From contig JAPPLI010000214.1 in assembly GCA_028819495.1 (NCBI GenBank), positions 1-63,934 of the forward strand: a DNA stretch of 63,934 nt. The letters are read 5' to 3'. The stretch comes from Gammaproteobacteria bacterium. GTDB lineage: Bacteria; Pseudomonadota; Gammaproteobacteria; Eutrophobiales; Eutrophobiaceae. Every line of letters begins with the position of its first letter. Positions within the stretch are counted from its first letter, which is position 1. Shown piece after piece: positions 1-8,377 of the stretch. The position numbers and the translations under genes are program-made. Below the pieces are notes generated by a model. The model was given only the letters and a program-made list of their open reading frames with translations. It searched no databases and was not told where the DNA came from.

Positions 1-51
1 CTGCACCGGGCCTATGACAATTTAACCGGTCAGAATTAAATTGAAAAGGTA

Positions 52-1296
52 CTAGCGAATCGGCGTCATCTGCTGTTCATCGGCGCCCAGCAACGCGCGG
101 CCGTACAGTTCCTGCTTCATGCCCGGCACCGACAATCCATGCCGGCTGGCTACATGCATGTCGCGCCAGATCCGTTGCAGCGGATTATTGAGCGCGAAAG
201 CGCCTGCGCCCTGCACGTCAAGTAATAAATCCACGCCTTCGCGGCACATGCGATGCGCCTGTGCCGAACGCATGGCAAACCTCGCGCGCTCGATCGCCGG
301 GAACGGACGCGCCGTCAGTGCTTGCGCATCGATGGCGTCGGCGGTGGCACGCGTCTGCTCCAGTGCCGTCTCGATCAGCCAGGTGGCGCGCGCCATCGCA
401 GATTGGGTCGCCGGCGACTTGGTGGTATCCGCATAAAACGTATAACTCACCGGTTTAGGACGCGTCGTGATGCGTTCCAGGGTCAAATCCAGCGCGGCTT
501 TCGCGAGGCCGACCACGGGCACCAATGTCGCGACGTGGAAGATCACGCCGGAATCCATATGGTATTGCGCTTCAGCGGTGTGGGGCGTTTCAAACCGGTG
601 GCTCATGATCGCGGACAAGGTGATCGTTTCCTCATCCGGAATAAAAACATCCCGGATTTCAAAGGTGTTGCTGCCGGTCCCGGCCATGCCGGCAACATGC
701 CAAGTGTCGCGGACCGGGATCCCGCTGGTGTTGATCAGCCCAATCATGTTGTCTGTCTGCGAGCCGTCGTCGTCCAGCAGCGGAAAACCGATCAATGCCC
801 AACTGGCGTGCGAGCTGCCTGACGAGTACGGCCAGTCGCCGGAGATCGTTGTGCCGCCGTCATGCCGCTCGGCGCGCCAGCCGGGCATCGGCGCGAGCGG
901 TACCGCAACCTTCGCCGAAGCCGAATTACCGGCCCACACACGCTCTTGAACCGCAGCGCTCATCTGCCCGGTCTGCCAGTCGCCATGATTCAGGATGAAG
1001 GACAACCACGCCGATGAACCGCACGCGCGTGCCAATAACACGGTCGATTCAACGTAAGTCCGGTAGCCGGCCTCGTATCCGCCCGCCCGTTGCGGCGCGA
1101 ACAGCCGCAGGGCGCCGGATTCGACCAGGGCAGCGAAAGATTCCGGCGTCAGGTCACGTTGTGCTTCCGCGTCTGCGGCCGCGTCGGCCAGCGCCGGCAG
1201 TATCGCTTCTACCCTGGCCAGAACTTCCTTGCGTACCTCGCCGAGGTCGCGCGCAAAGCGCGCCGTTGGCGGGCTTTTGGTTTGTGTCGTGGTCAT
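52..1296 (-). CDS. Flavin-dependent aromatic monooxygenase, acyl-CoA dehydrogenase fold (HsaA/HpaH-like oxygenase component)
   Basis: The 414-residue protein has the acyl-CoA-dehydrogenase-type helical N-terminus, a central beta domain (motif WPYSSGSSHASW near residues 155-166) and a C-terminal helical domain ending in RDMHVASRHG. That ending is typical of group D two-component flavin monooxygenases such as the HsaA and HpaH types. Such enzymes use reduced flavin from a separate reductase to hydroxylate a phenolic ring; no reductase gene is visible nearby. An acyl-CoA dehydrogenase is less likely because the usual catalytic Glu segment is not evident. It is transcribed away from the VOC gene at 1387 and shares an AT-rich intergenic region with it. 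The family call is fairly firm; the substrate is unknown. Confidence 0.8.
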   Translation of the reverse strand: MTTTQTKSPPTARFARDLGEVRKEVLARVEAILPALADAAADAEAQRDLTPESFAALVESGALRLFAPQRAGGYEAGYRTYVESTVLLARACGSSAWLSFILNHGDWQTGQMSAAVQERVWAGNSASAKVAVPLAPMPGWRAERHDGGTTISGDWPYSSGSSHASWALIGFPLLDDDGSQTDNMIGLINTSGIPVRDTWHVAGMAGTGSNTFEIRDVFIPDEETITLSAIMSHRFETPHTAEAQYHMDSGVIFHVATLVPVVGLAKAALDLTLERITTRPKPVSYTFYADTTKSPATQSAMARATWLIETALEQTRATADAIDAQALTARPFPAIERARFAMRSAQAHRMCREGVDLLLDVQGAGAFALNNPLQRIWRDMHVASRHGLSVPGMKQELYGRALLGADEQQMTPIR

Positions 1297-1386
1297 GTAA
1301 GGTCTAATCCTTAGTTTTGGCTATATTTTTTTTGTATTATCTCTTTTTGTATTATTATCAAGCTACCCTGGAAACGAGGCAAGCGC
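1297..1386. promoter_or_regulatory. Divergent promoter region with a tandem 12-bp motif
   Basis: This 90-bp AT-rich gap separates two divergent catabolic genes. The sequence TTTTTGTATTAT occurs at 1329-1340 and again at 1344-1355, so the copies are offset by 15 bp. It could be a pair of regulator half-sites or part of overlapping promoters. A GAGG ribosome binding site at about 1376-1379 precedes the ATG at 1387. No regulator gene is seen nearby. Confidence 0.35.
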
Positions 1387-1887
1387 ATGTTAAAGAAACT
1401 TCACCACGTTGCCTATCGCTGTCTCGACGCTGAAGAGACGCGGCGGTTTTATGTCGATGGCGTGGGCCTGAAGCTCGCCGCCGCGCTGGTCCAGGAAGAC
1501 GTGCCGTCACTGCAACGCAACGAGCCCCACAACCACATTTTCTTCGAGATGGAAGACGGCAGTTTCATCGCCTTCTTTGACATCCTCGAAGACGCCGGTC
1601 CGGCGGCGCGGGACGAACCGGATTGGGCGCAGCACCTGGCCCTGGAAATCGGCTCCCACGAGGAAGCGGCGTCCCTGGCAGAGCGCTTGCGTGACATGGG
1701 TACCGACGTGCTGGGGCCGGTGGAACATGGCATGTGCGACAGTTGGTACTTCTACGATCCTAACGGCCATCGCCTCGAAGTTTCCGTTCGCACCGACAGC
1801 AAGGCGATGTGGGCGCAACTGGCACAGGACGCGGCAGTGGAAATGGACAAGTGGAACGCACGCAAGGCCGATACGAAAACCGCTTAG
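1387..1887 (+). CDS. VOC-family (glyoxalase/extradiol dioxygenase fold) protein
   Basis: The 166-residue protein carries one vicinal-oxygen-chelate unit built from two beta-alpha-beta-beta-beta modules. Candidate metal ligands are His in LHHVAY near the N-terminus, His in QHLALEI near residue 82 and Glu in HRLEV near residue 137. Small VOC proteins of this kind act as isomerases, lyases or dioxygenases on ring-derived substrates. It lies between a flavin monooxygenase and an alpha/beta hydrolase, the order expected for ring hydroxylation, cleavage and hydrolysis, but one VOC module is shorter than the usual extradiol dioxygenases of about 300 residues. The exact reaction is not deducible. A GAGG box lies 7 bases before the ATG. 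Confidence 0.75.
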   Translation: MLKKLHHVAYRCLDAEETRRFYVDGVGLKLAAALVQEDVPSLQRNEPHNHIFFEMEDGSFIAFFDILEDAGPAARDEPDWAQHLALEIGSHEEAASLAERLRDMGTDVLGPVEHGMCDSWYFYDPNGHRLEVSVRTDSKAMWAQLAQDAAVEMDKWNARKADTKTA

Positions 1888-1986
1888 CGGGGCGCCGCTT
1901 GGCAAGGACTCGCCATTCCCCGCACGGCGCGCCTTGCGCTCAACCGCTTCCCGACCCGCTGAACATGGCAATATCAGGTTGAAAGA

Positions 1987-3162
1987 GTGCTGGAAGTACT
2001 GCGCGAACCTTTTGCCCGCGACGGCTATACGATTTCATACAACGAGCAGAGCCTGTTCACGGAAGTCTACGGCTTCGTCGGTCAGGCCGGCCGCATATTC
2101 CTCGAGGGTCAACTGCTGCGGCGTAACGCGTCGCCCGCCAGGTCGGTCCTACTGTTCATGCATCCGTCGTCGTCGCTGTCCCTCCTGCCCTTACCCGGGG
2201 CGCTCGCTGAAGCCGGCGTACATGTCATGTGCTGCGGCAGCCGCTACCTGCGTAACGACACGCCGCTCATCATGGAGAAGGTGTTGCTCGACCTGGGCGC
2301 GCATATCACCTTCGCCCGCGACGAGCTGAACTACGAGAACGTGATACTCGCCGGTTGGAGCGGCGGCGGCTCTTTATCCATCTACTACCAGGCACAGGCC
2401 GAAACGCCCGGCGTCACCGCCACGCCCGCGGGCGACCCTGTCGATCTGTCTTCAGCCGGCCTGCCGCCGGCCGACGGGATACTCAGTATCGCCGCGCATC
2501 TCAGCCGCGCGGAAACGTTAACCGAGTGGCTCGACCCTTCGGTCATGATTGAATCCGATCCGGATACGCGCGATCCGGAGCTCGATATTTATGCGCTGGA
2601 GGCAATTCACACGCCACCTTTCAATGCGGAGTTTCTTGAAAGATTCAGGGCGGCGCAGGTCGCGCGCAACCGGCGCATCACTGCCTGGGCGGAACAACAG
2701 CTTGATCGTCTCGCCAATGCGGACGACGGCGCGATCGAACACCCGTTCATCGTGCACCGGACGATGTGCGACCCGCGCTGGATCGACCCTTCAGTCGATC
2801 CAAACCAGCGCGCACCCAATCACTGCTACCTCGGTGACCCGCGTGCAGCCAACTCGGGACCCGCGGGTCTTGCCCGTTTTACCACCTTGCGGTCATGGCT
2901 GTCGCAGTGGTCCTTCGATAAAAGCCGCGCACGCACCGCGGACAATGCACCTGCGATCAGCGTGCCGGCCCTGGTCATTGAAAACGGGGCCGACGATGCA
3001 ACGCCGGCATCACACCCGCGAAAAATTTTTGAACTCCTGGGGAGCCCGAACAAGCGCTTTGAACGGATTGACGGCGCTACCCACTACTACCGCGAGCAGC
3101 CCGCACACCTGGCGCACGTAGTGTCCTTGCTGAAGGAGTGGATGCGCGAGCACGTCACTTAA
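1987..3162 (+). CDS. Alpha/beta-fold hydrolase
   Basis: The 391-residue protein has a nucleophile elbow GWSGGG near residue 122, an oxyanion-type strand LLFMHPSSS near residues 55-63, and a late His in DGATHYYRE that could complete a Ser-Asp-His triad with Asp in ENGADDATP. It starts with GTG at 1987; no in-frame ATG lies at the conserved N-terminus. The gene follows the VOC gene in the same direction after about 100 bp and may share its transcript. It may hydrolyse a ring-cleavage product or an ester, but the substrate cannot be told from sequence. Confidence 0.75.
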   Translation: MLEVLREPFARDGYTISYNEQSLFTEVYGFVGQAGRIFLEGQLLRRNASPARSVLLFMHPSSSLSLLPLPGALAEAGVHVMCCGSRYLRNDTPLIMEKVLLDLGAHITFARDELNYENVILAGWSGGGSLSIYYQAQAETPGVTATPAGDPVDLSSAGLPPADGILSIAAHLSRAETLTEWLDPSVMIESDPDTRDPELDIYALEAIHTPPFNAEFLERFRAAQVARNRRITAWAEQQLDRLANADDGAIEHPFIVHRTMCDPRWIDPSVDPNQRAPNHCYLGDPRAANSGPAGLARFTTLRSWLSQWSFDKSRARTADNAPAISVPALVIENGADDATPASHPRKIFELLGSPNKRFERIDGATHYYREQPAHLAHVVSLLKEWMREHVT

Positions 3163-3367
3163 AAGTTCCGGGCTCGGAGTACTGTGGCATCAGGCTTGTT
3201 CGGTATCAGGGACAGGGTCGGACCACCCTTGACAGTTCGAAAAATATGTCCATGTGACAGCGCGGCTAGCAAGTCTTAAGCTACTATTATTTCAGAATCC
3301 GATATTCTTGAGTGTAAACTCAGACAAAATACTGCGACAAAAACCTGAAAGTAAAGGGTAGTTGCCC

Positions 3368-4189
3368 ATGATCGAACTCTATTATCTCGAAGAAGCGGAT
3401 TCCATCTGTTCCAACCGGCCCCGCATGACGTTCGTGGAAAAAGGTATCAATGACTGGGTGCCGCGCAGGATGTCGCTTATGGATCGGGATCAATTCAAGC
3501 CGGAGTATCTCAGGCTTAACCCGAAAGCCCAGGTGCCTACCCTGGTTCATGATGGACGGGTTATTCGTGAGTCGTCCATTATCTGTGATTATATTGACGA
3601 CCTGAAAACGGAACCTGCGCTGAAACCGAAAGACAAGGCCGAAACGGCGCAGATGCGCGAGTGGATCAAGGAAATGGATGAATCCGGGTACCAGGCAACC
3701 GCTTCGCTTAATTTCGTAACCAAATTCCGGTTGACGCAGGACATAAAGAAAATGGAAGAACGCTGGAAGCAGGTCGTCGATCTGGATCGTCTGCACAGGC
3801 AGCAATCCTGTATCCGTGAAGGGATGGATTCCTTATACGTGGTGCGTGCTATCGCTTTCTTCGATCGAATCCTGGGAAAGATAGACGAAACCATGGCAGA
3901 CGGCAGGCAATGGGTCATGGGCGAATCTGTGACCCTGGTTGAAACAAACTATGCGCCTTTTATCAAGGTTGTTGAACTGTTGCGCCTGATCCACCTGTTT
4001 CTGGAAGGCAGGCCCTGGGCAAGCGCCTGGTGGGAACGGCTGACTTCACGTCCCAGTTACGCAATATTGGACGACTATCCGGGACAACGCGAAGACGATG
4101 AACAGGTCCACGCGGTATCGGGCGCCCGGGTTGCAGACCGGGTTGCAGAAATCATCCAGGAGACTCGATCACGACTGAAGGCAACCTGA
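3368..4189 (+). CDS. Glutathione S-transferase-like protein
   Basis: The protein of 273 residues opens with a thioredoxin-fold GST N-domain. It contains the cis-proline segment KAQVPTLVHDG and the glutathione gamma-Glu contact ESSIICDYID, followed by an alpha-helical C-domain. ATG 3368 is preferred over the TTG two codons earlier because AAAGGG lies about 10 bases upstream. It precedes the reductive-dehalogenase-like gene by 27 bp on the same strand and is probably in the same operon. GST-fold enzymes include glutathione-dependent dehalogenases and beta-etherases, so a role in handling a halogenated or ether-linked intermediate is plausible but inferred. Confidence 0.8.
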   Translation: MIELYYLEEADSICSNRPRMTFVEKGINDWVPRRMSLMDRDQFKPEYLRLNPKAQVPTLVHDGRVIRESSIICDYIDDLKTEPALKPKDKAETAQMREWIKEMDESGYQATASLNFVTKFRLTQDIKKMEERWKQVVDLDRLHRQQSCIREGMDSLYVVRAIAFFDRILGKIDETMADGRQWVMGESVTLVETNYAPFIKVVELLRLIHLFLEGRPWASAWWERLTSRPSYAILDDYPGQREDDEQVHAVSGARVADRVAEIIQETRSRLKAT

Positions 4190-4216
4190 CCCCTTCAGGA
4201 TATTGGAGACCGCCCT

Positions 4217-6424
4217 ATGCCAAAACTTTTTTCAAGCAGGAATCGCGCCCCCCACTTTGGTCCCTATCCGCTGGAACGCCTGCCGCGCTCAGATAGCGCG
4301 CCATCCACCGAAGGCCTGGCCGAGATACCGCCCTTGCGGTTGCCCGAGCCGGAGAATCCCTACAGCATAGCCAACTCCTTCCCCCGGTTTTTTGAGCTCT
4401 ACCGCAGACTGCGCAACGGCGAGGTGCGCGAACAGGCAGCGAGCATCCCGTCGGATCCGGAGGAACGTTTGCGTCACCTGAAGAGCCTGAGTTACTTTCT
4501 CGATGCCAGCCAGGTTGGCGCCTGTCTAATCCCTGAGGATGCGCGGCTTGGCCGCACCGTGGGCGTCAAATTCGATGTGGTCTCAGACAGTGATTCCGGT
4601 GATCAAGAGTATATGTACACGCCCTCGAAAAATGGGTCAGCCGACGGCGACAGCGCGACCGATTGCAGCGGCCACGACTACGCGCTGGCCATACTGGTTG
4701 AATACTCACGCGATCCTTCAGCGCGGGATCCGCTGGCCGGGGAAATGCATACCAGCCAGGCGGCCCGTGCCGCGGCCCGTGCGGCGGAGGTCGCCGTCGT
4801 CGTTGCCATGTACCTGCGGCGCCTGGGTTGGCCGGCTTGCGCACATACGGCGAACGCCGGCGATCTCGATACCCGATCCATCCTGCTCAATGCCGGCCTT
4901 GCGGAAATCAGGAATATCGATGGCAGCAAGCGCATAGCCAATCCTTTCCTGGGCGAACGTTTCGGCGCCGCGGTCGTATCGACCAGCCTCGAAATCGGCG
5001 TCGACCGGCCGCTGGCCGCCCGCGGGCTGCTCTCGGAACTTCTGGTGTGTCCTGCCTGGTGGCTGGGCGTTGGCGGCGCCCGTCCGGGATGGGGCCGGCT
5101 CAACGGCGCCCATAGAGGGCTGGCCGAAGGAGTCTACCCGATGGAGCGCATCAAGCGCGTCGATGCGCCGACCACGCGTATCCATGCCGAGGCTATCGAA
5201 CGCCAACCAAAACGAGCGGAGTTCTTCACCCGCGCCGCGTTCGGCGACATCGGTCCCGGCGCAGAACGTGAAATGCACCACGGCCGCTTCAGTGAAAAGG
5301 AACCCATTGGCGCCACCATGTCTGCAGTAGCCGCCGGGATGATTCCGTTGCAGTACGGAGAGCCGGCCGCAGCCCGCGCCAGCGGCAGTGACGACCCCGA
5401 GGCCAATGCGGCCCGCATCCGCGCGCTGAGCCATTTCCTCGGCGCCGATATCGTCGGCATAACACCTGCCTACGAACATACCTGGTATTCACATCACATG
5501 GACGGCAAGCCCATCGAGCCGTATCACAAGAACGCCATTGTGCTGGTGCTCGACCAGAGCCAGGAAACCATGTCGGGTTCCAGCGGCGACGACTGGATCA
5601 GCAATTCCCAGAGTTTCCGCGCCTACATGCGCGGCGGTTTTCTTGCCAGCGTCATCGCTGAACATATTCGGGGTCTGGGTTGGTCCGCGCGCTCGCATAC
5701 CGTGTGGGAAGAAGATGTGCTGCACATTCCGTTGTGTATCCACAGCGGCATCGGCGAACTCAGCCGCATCGGCGAAACGGTGCTCAATCCGTTCCTGGGG
5801 CCGCGTTTCAAGGATTCCATCGTCACCACCGATATGCCCCTGGCCGCGGACAAATATGTCGATTTCGGCTTGCAGGATTTCTGTAACAAGTGCACCAAAT
5901 GCGCGCGTGAGTGCCCTTGCGACGCCATCCCTTATGGTGATAAAATCCTTTTCAACGGCTATGAAATCTGGAAGCCGGACGTGCAGCGCTGCGCCAACTA
6001 CCGCATCACCAATCCGGCCGGCGCAGTTTGCGGTCGCTGCATGGCGACCTGCCCGTTCCAGACGGAGGATACCCTGTTCAACCGAGCCTTGCTGTGGGCG
6101 GGAATACACTTGCCGTTCGCACGCGCCGGCCTGGCCAAATTCGATGACCGGCGCGGTAATGGTGAGATGAATCCGGTAAAAAAATGGTGGTGGGACCTGG
6201 AAGAGGTAGACGGCAAACTGGCGCCGGCCAAAAAGGTGAATGCCCGGCCCTTGTTCTTCAAACCCGCTGCGGCAAGGAAAAAGGAACACAAGGTCGCGGT
6301 ATTTCCACCTGACATGTCTCCGCCTGCCGACTGCAACGAGGCATTTCCCGTTGACCGGAAGGCAGGTCTCGCGGCTCAACAACAATGCGCCGCTGCGCTA
6401 CAACAGTTGGAGAAAGAAAAATGA
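4217..6424 (+). CDS. Reductive dehalogenase-like protein with two tandem RdhA-type domains and two [4Fe-4S] sites
   Basis: The 735-residue protein has no Tat or other signal peptide and no RdhB anchor gene beside it, so it is probably cytosolic, like the catabolic aerobic dehalogenases. Two ferredoxin motifs sit near the C-terminus: CNKCTKCARECP at 556-567, and Cys592 with a distal CGRCMATCP group. The corrinoid-binding domain at about residues 390-555 (HFLGADIVGI, GLGWSARSHT, LNPFLGPRF) is echoed by an N-terminal domain at about 85-275 (YFLDASQVGA, RLGWPACAHT, ANPFLGERF). The N-terminal copy has no cysteine cluster. Known RdhA enzymes use a corrinoid to remove halide from organohalides. The stop overlaps the next start by 4 bp (ATGA). 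Confidence 0.85.
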   Translation: MPKLFSSRNRAPHFGPYPLERLPRSDSAPSTEGLAEIPPLRLPEPENPYSIANSFPRFFELYRRLRNGEVREQAASIPSDPEERLRHLKSLSYFLDASQVGACLIPEDARLGRTVGVKFDVVSDSDSGDQEYMYTPSKNGSADGDSATDCSGHDYALAILVEYSRDPSARDPLAGEMHTSQAARAAARAAEVAVVVAMYLRRLGWPACAHTANAGDLDTRSILLNAGLAEIRNIDGSKRIANPFLGERFGAAVVSTSLEIGVDRPLAARGLLSELLVCPAWWLGVGGARPGWGRLNGAHRGLAEGVYPMERIKRVDAPTTRIHAEAIERQPKRAEFFTRAAFGDIGPGAEREMHHGRFSEKEPIGATMSAVAAGMIPLQYGEPAAARASGSDDPEANAARIRALSHFLGADIVGITPAYEHTWYSHHMDGKPIEPYHKNAIVLVLDQSQETMSGSSGDDWISNSQSFRAYMRGGFLASVIAEHIRGLGWSARSHTVWEEDVLHIPLCIHSGIGELSRIGETVLNPFLGPRFKDSIVTTDMPLAADKYVDFGLQDFCNKCTKCARECPCDAIPYGDKILFNGYEIWKPDVQRCANYRITNPAGAVCGRCMATCPFQTEDTLFNRALLWAGIHLPFARAGLAKFDDRRGNGEMNPVKKWWWDLEEVDGKLAPAKKVNARPLFFKPAAARKKEHKVAVFPPDMSPPADCNEAFPVDRKAGLAAQQQCAAALQQLEKEK

Positions 6425-7488
6425 ACTCAAATTCCACGACGCCGGCAGGAGCGCTGCTGGTGGGTAGTGTGCCATTGAAAAACTCTGAAGAAGTTTTTAC
6501 TTTAAGTTCCCAAATCCTGGGAAATCACCTGAGACGCATACCCGATGGCGAAACGGGTGATCGCGCTAACTGGATCATGTTTCAATATGAGCTCTTGTCC
6601 GGTAACCCGCAATTTGAGTTGGTAAGCGCGCCGGCCAAGGACGATGTGTACGAAGAAGAATTTGAGTGGGCGCGGCTTCGAGCGGATGTTTCTATAGCGG
6701 ACCTGGAGCTGGATTCACTCGGTTACGCGGAAGCCGCAAATGCTTCTTTTGAACGATTTTGCAGTTTAAAAGACAAGGGTGTGATTCCCCCGGCCTGCCG
6801 TTTCCAGATTTCTTTACCCACGCCTTTGGCCGTGCTCATGTCGTTTGTGCACCGGGAACATCGTCACCTGGTTGAACCCGCGTACCAACGGCGTTTAGTA
6901 GCTGAACTGGAAACGATAATCGATACCTTTCCGCCGACCGAGTTGGCAATTCAATGGGATATCGCCCTCGAGATGGCACTGTGGGAGGGTATGGTTGAGT
7001 GTTATTTTTCACCGATGAAGAAGGGAATTACCGACCGTTTATCGGAACTCATCAATCTGGTCCCTGGTGATGTGGAAGTGGGGATGCACCTGTGTTACGG
7101 CAGTTACAAGGACAAGCATTTCAAGGAACCCGAAGATACCGCCAACATGGTTGAACTGACAAACGGCGTAATGGCAGACTTGAATCGTGAATTAACCTGG
7201 CTGCATATGCCCGTGCCGGTTGAACGTGACGATGCGAGCTACTTCGAAGCCCTATCGGGATTGAATAAATCATCGATAGGTGAAATATACCTGGGTCTTA
7301 TCCACGATAGTGATGGCGTATCCGGCACAAACCGGCGAATCAAAGCAGCAAGCAGGTACCTGCCTGAATTTGGTGTGGCCGCGGAATGTGGGATGGGGCG
7401 TTGTGATCCGGAACGAATTCCAGGTTTATTGCAGATTCATGCTGATGTCGCTGATAAGGTCGGACCACTTGAGAGGTATTTAATTTAA
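6421..7488 (+). CDS. MetE/UROD-superfamily zinc protein (cobalamin-independent methionine synthase C-domain-like)
   Basis: From ATG 6421 the protein has 355 residues and resembles the C-terminal (beta/alpha)8 domain of MetE. The segment GMHLCYG matches the His-x-Cys zinc pair of MetE, and AECGMGR near the C-terminus matches the distal zinc-binding Cys. MetE-type domains pass methyl groups to zinc-bound thiols. This stand-alone version is not a complete methionine synthase, because the N-terminal folate half is missing. Translational coupling to the RdhA-like gene (ATGA overlap) and contiguity with an esterase gene suggest one pathway, perhaps demethylation or thiol transfer on the same substrate. 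That is inference. An upstream in-frame start at 6385 is less likely. Confidence 0.65.
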   Translation: MNSNSTTPAGALLVGSVPLKNSEEVFTLSSQILGNHLRRIPDGETGDRANWIMFQYELLSGNPQFELVSAPAKDDVYEEEFEWARLRADVSIADLELDSLGYAEAANASFERFCSLKDKGVIPPACRFQISLPTPLAVLMSFVHREHRHLVEPAYQRRLVAELETIIDTFPPTELAIQWDIALEMALWEGMVECYFSPMKKGITDRLSELINLVPGDVEVGMHLCYGSYKDKHFKEPEDTANMVELTNGVMADLNRELTWLHMPVPVERDDASYFEALSGLNKSSIGEIYLGLIHDSDGVSGTNRRIKAASRYLPEFGVAAECGMGRCDPERIPGLLQIHADVADKVGPLERYLI

Positions 7489-8355
7489 ATGAATTTATAT
7501 TGTGACTTTAAGTCACAGGAAGAAATTGATAAACAATATGACGTTGGCGCTGCTACACCGGGTCGGGAATCATTCTTAAATCACGCTATTACAGAAAGTG
7601 AAAAAACCCGCCGGAATCTGAACTGTAAACTTGATATTCGCTACGGCCCGTCTCTGGACGAAACTCTCGACATCTTTCCTGCGAAGCAGGCCAACCCTCC
7701 CGTTCTGGTCTTTATTCATGGGGGTTACTGGCGCGACTTAACGAGTAAGGAATTCAGCTTCATTGCCAACTCTTTTGTAGAAAATGGGATCACTGTTGTT
7801 GTCAGCAATTATTCCCTCTGCCCAAAGGTCTCTATCTCCGAAATAACCCGTCAAAATCGCGCCGTGATTGCATGGTTAGCCAGGCATATTGAAGAATATA
7901 ATGGCGACCCTGACAGTATTTATGTCTCGGGTCACTCAGCAGGCGGTCACTTGACGGCAATGATATGTTCGAGTGACTGGCAAGGCGAATATGGACTCGA
8001 TCAGGGTATTGTCAAGGGTGGGCTTGCCATCAGCGGACTGTTTGACTTACAACCATTTCGTTATTCTTTCTTACAACCCACGCTGTCTTTAAGCCATGAA
8101 ATTATCATGCGTGAGAGTCCGTGCTTCAGAATTCCTGAAACTGGACCCGGCATGATATTGACGGTAGGTGAAAAGGAATCATCTGAATTTCATCGGCAGG
8201 CGCAGGAGTATCATCAGGCACGGCTGAACAAAGGTCTTAAAAGCGAGTACCGCGTCGAAGCAAACCAGGATCACTTCTCGATATTATTTGATTTTATCGA
8301 CCCGGGCAGTTCTCTGTTCGCTACAACAATGAAAATGCTGAAGTCCGATGTCTGA
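7489..8355 (+). CDS. Alpha/beta hydrolase, kynurenine formamidase/carboxylesterase type
   Basis: The 288-residue protein carries the oxyanion motif HGGYWRD (near residue 79) and the nucleophile motif GHSAGGH (near residue 149). A late His in NQDHFSI could act as triad base. This combination is typical of arylformamidase-like and HSL-type esterases. It begins immediately after the stop of the MetE-like gene, so the genes from 3368 to 8355 look like one operon. Base composition is somewhat AT-richer than the upstream genes. The natural ester or amide substrate is unknown. Confidence 0.8.
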   Translation: MNLYCDFKSQEEIDKQYDVGAATPGRESFLNHAITESEKTRRNLNCKLDIRYGPSLDETLDIFPAKQANPPVLVFIHGGYWRDLTSKEFSFIANSFVENGITVVVSNYSLCPKVSISEITRQNRAVIAWLARHIEEYNGDPDSIYVSGHSAGGHLTAMICSSDWQGEYGLDQGIVKGGLAISGLFDLQPFRYSFLQPTLSLSHEIIMRESPCFRIPETGPGMILTVGEKESSEFHRQAQEYHQARLNKGLKSEYRVEANQDHFSILFDFIDPGSSLFATTMKMLKSDV

Positions 8356-8377
8356 CACTTGATGCGACTAATGACCG

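Noticed and set aside
4217..6424. Two adjacent rdhA genes joined by a sequencing error
   Set aside because: The frame is continuous without internal start signals, and the N-terminal copy lacks any iron-sulfur motif, so a true fusion is more likely.
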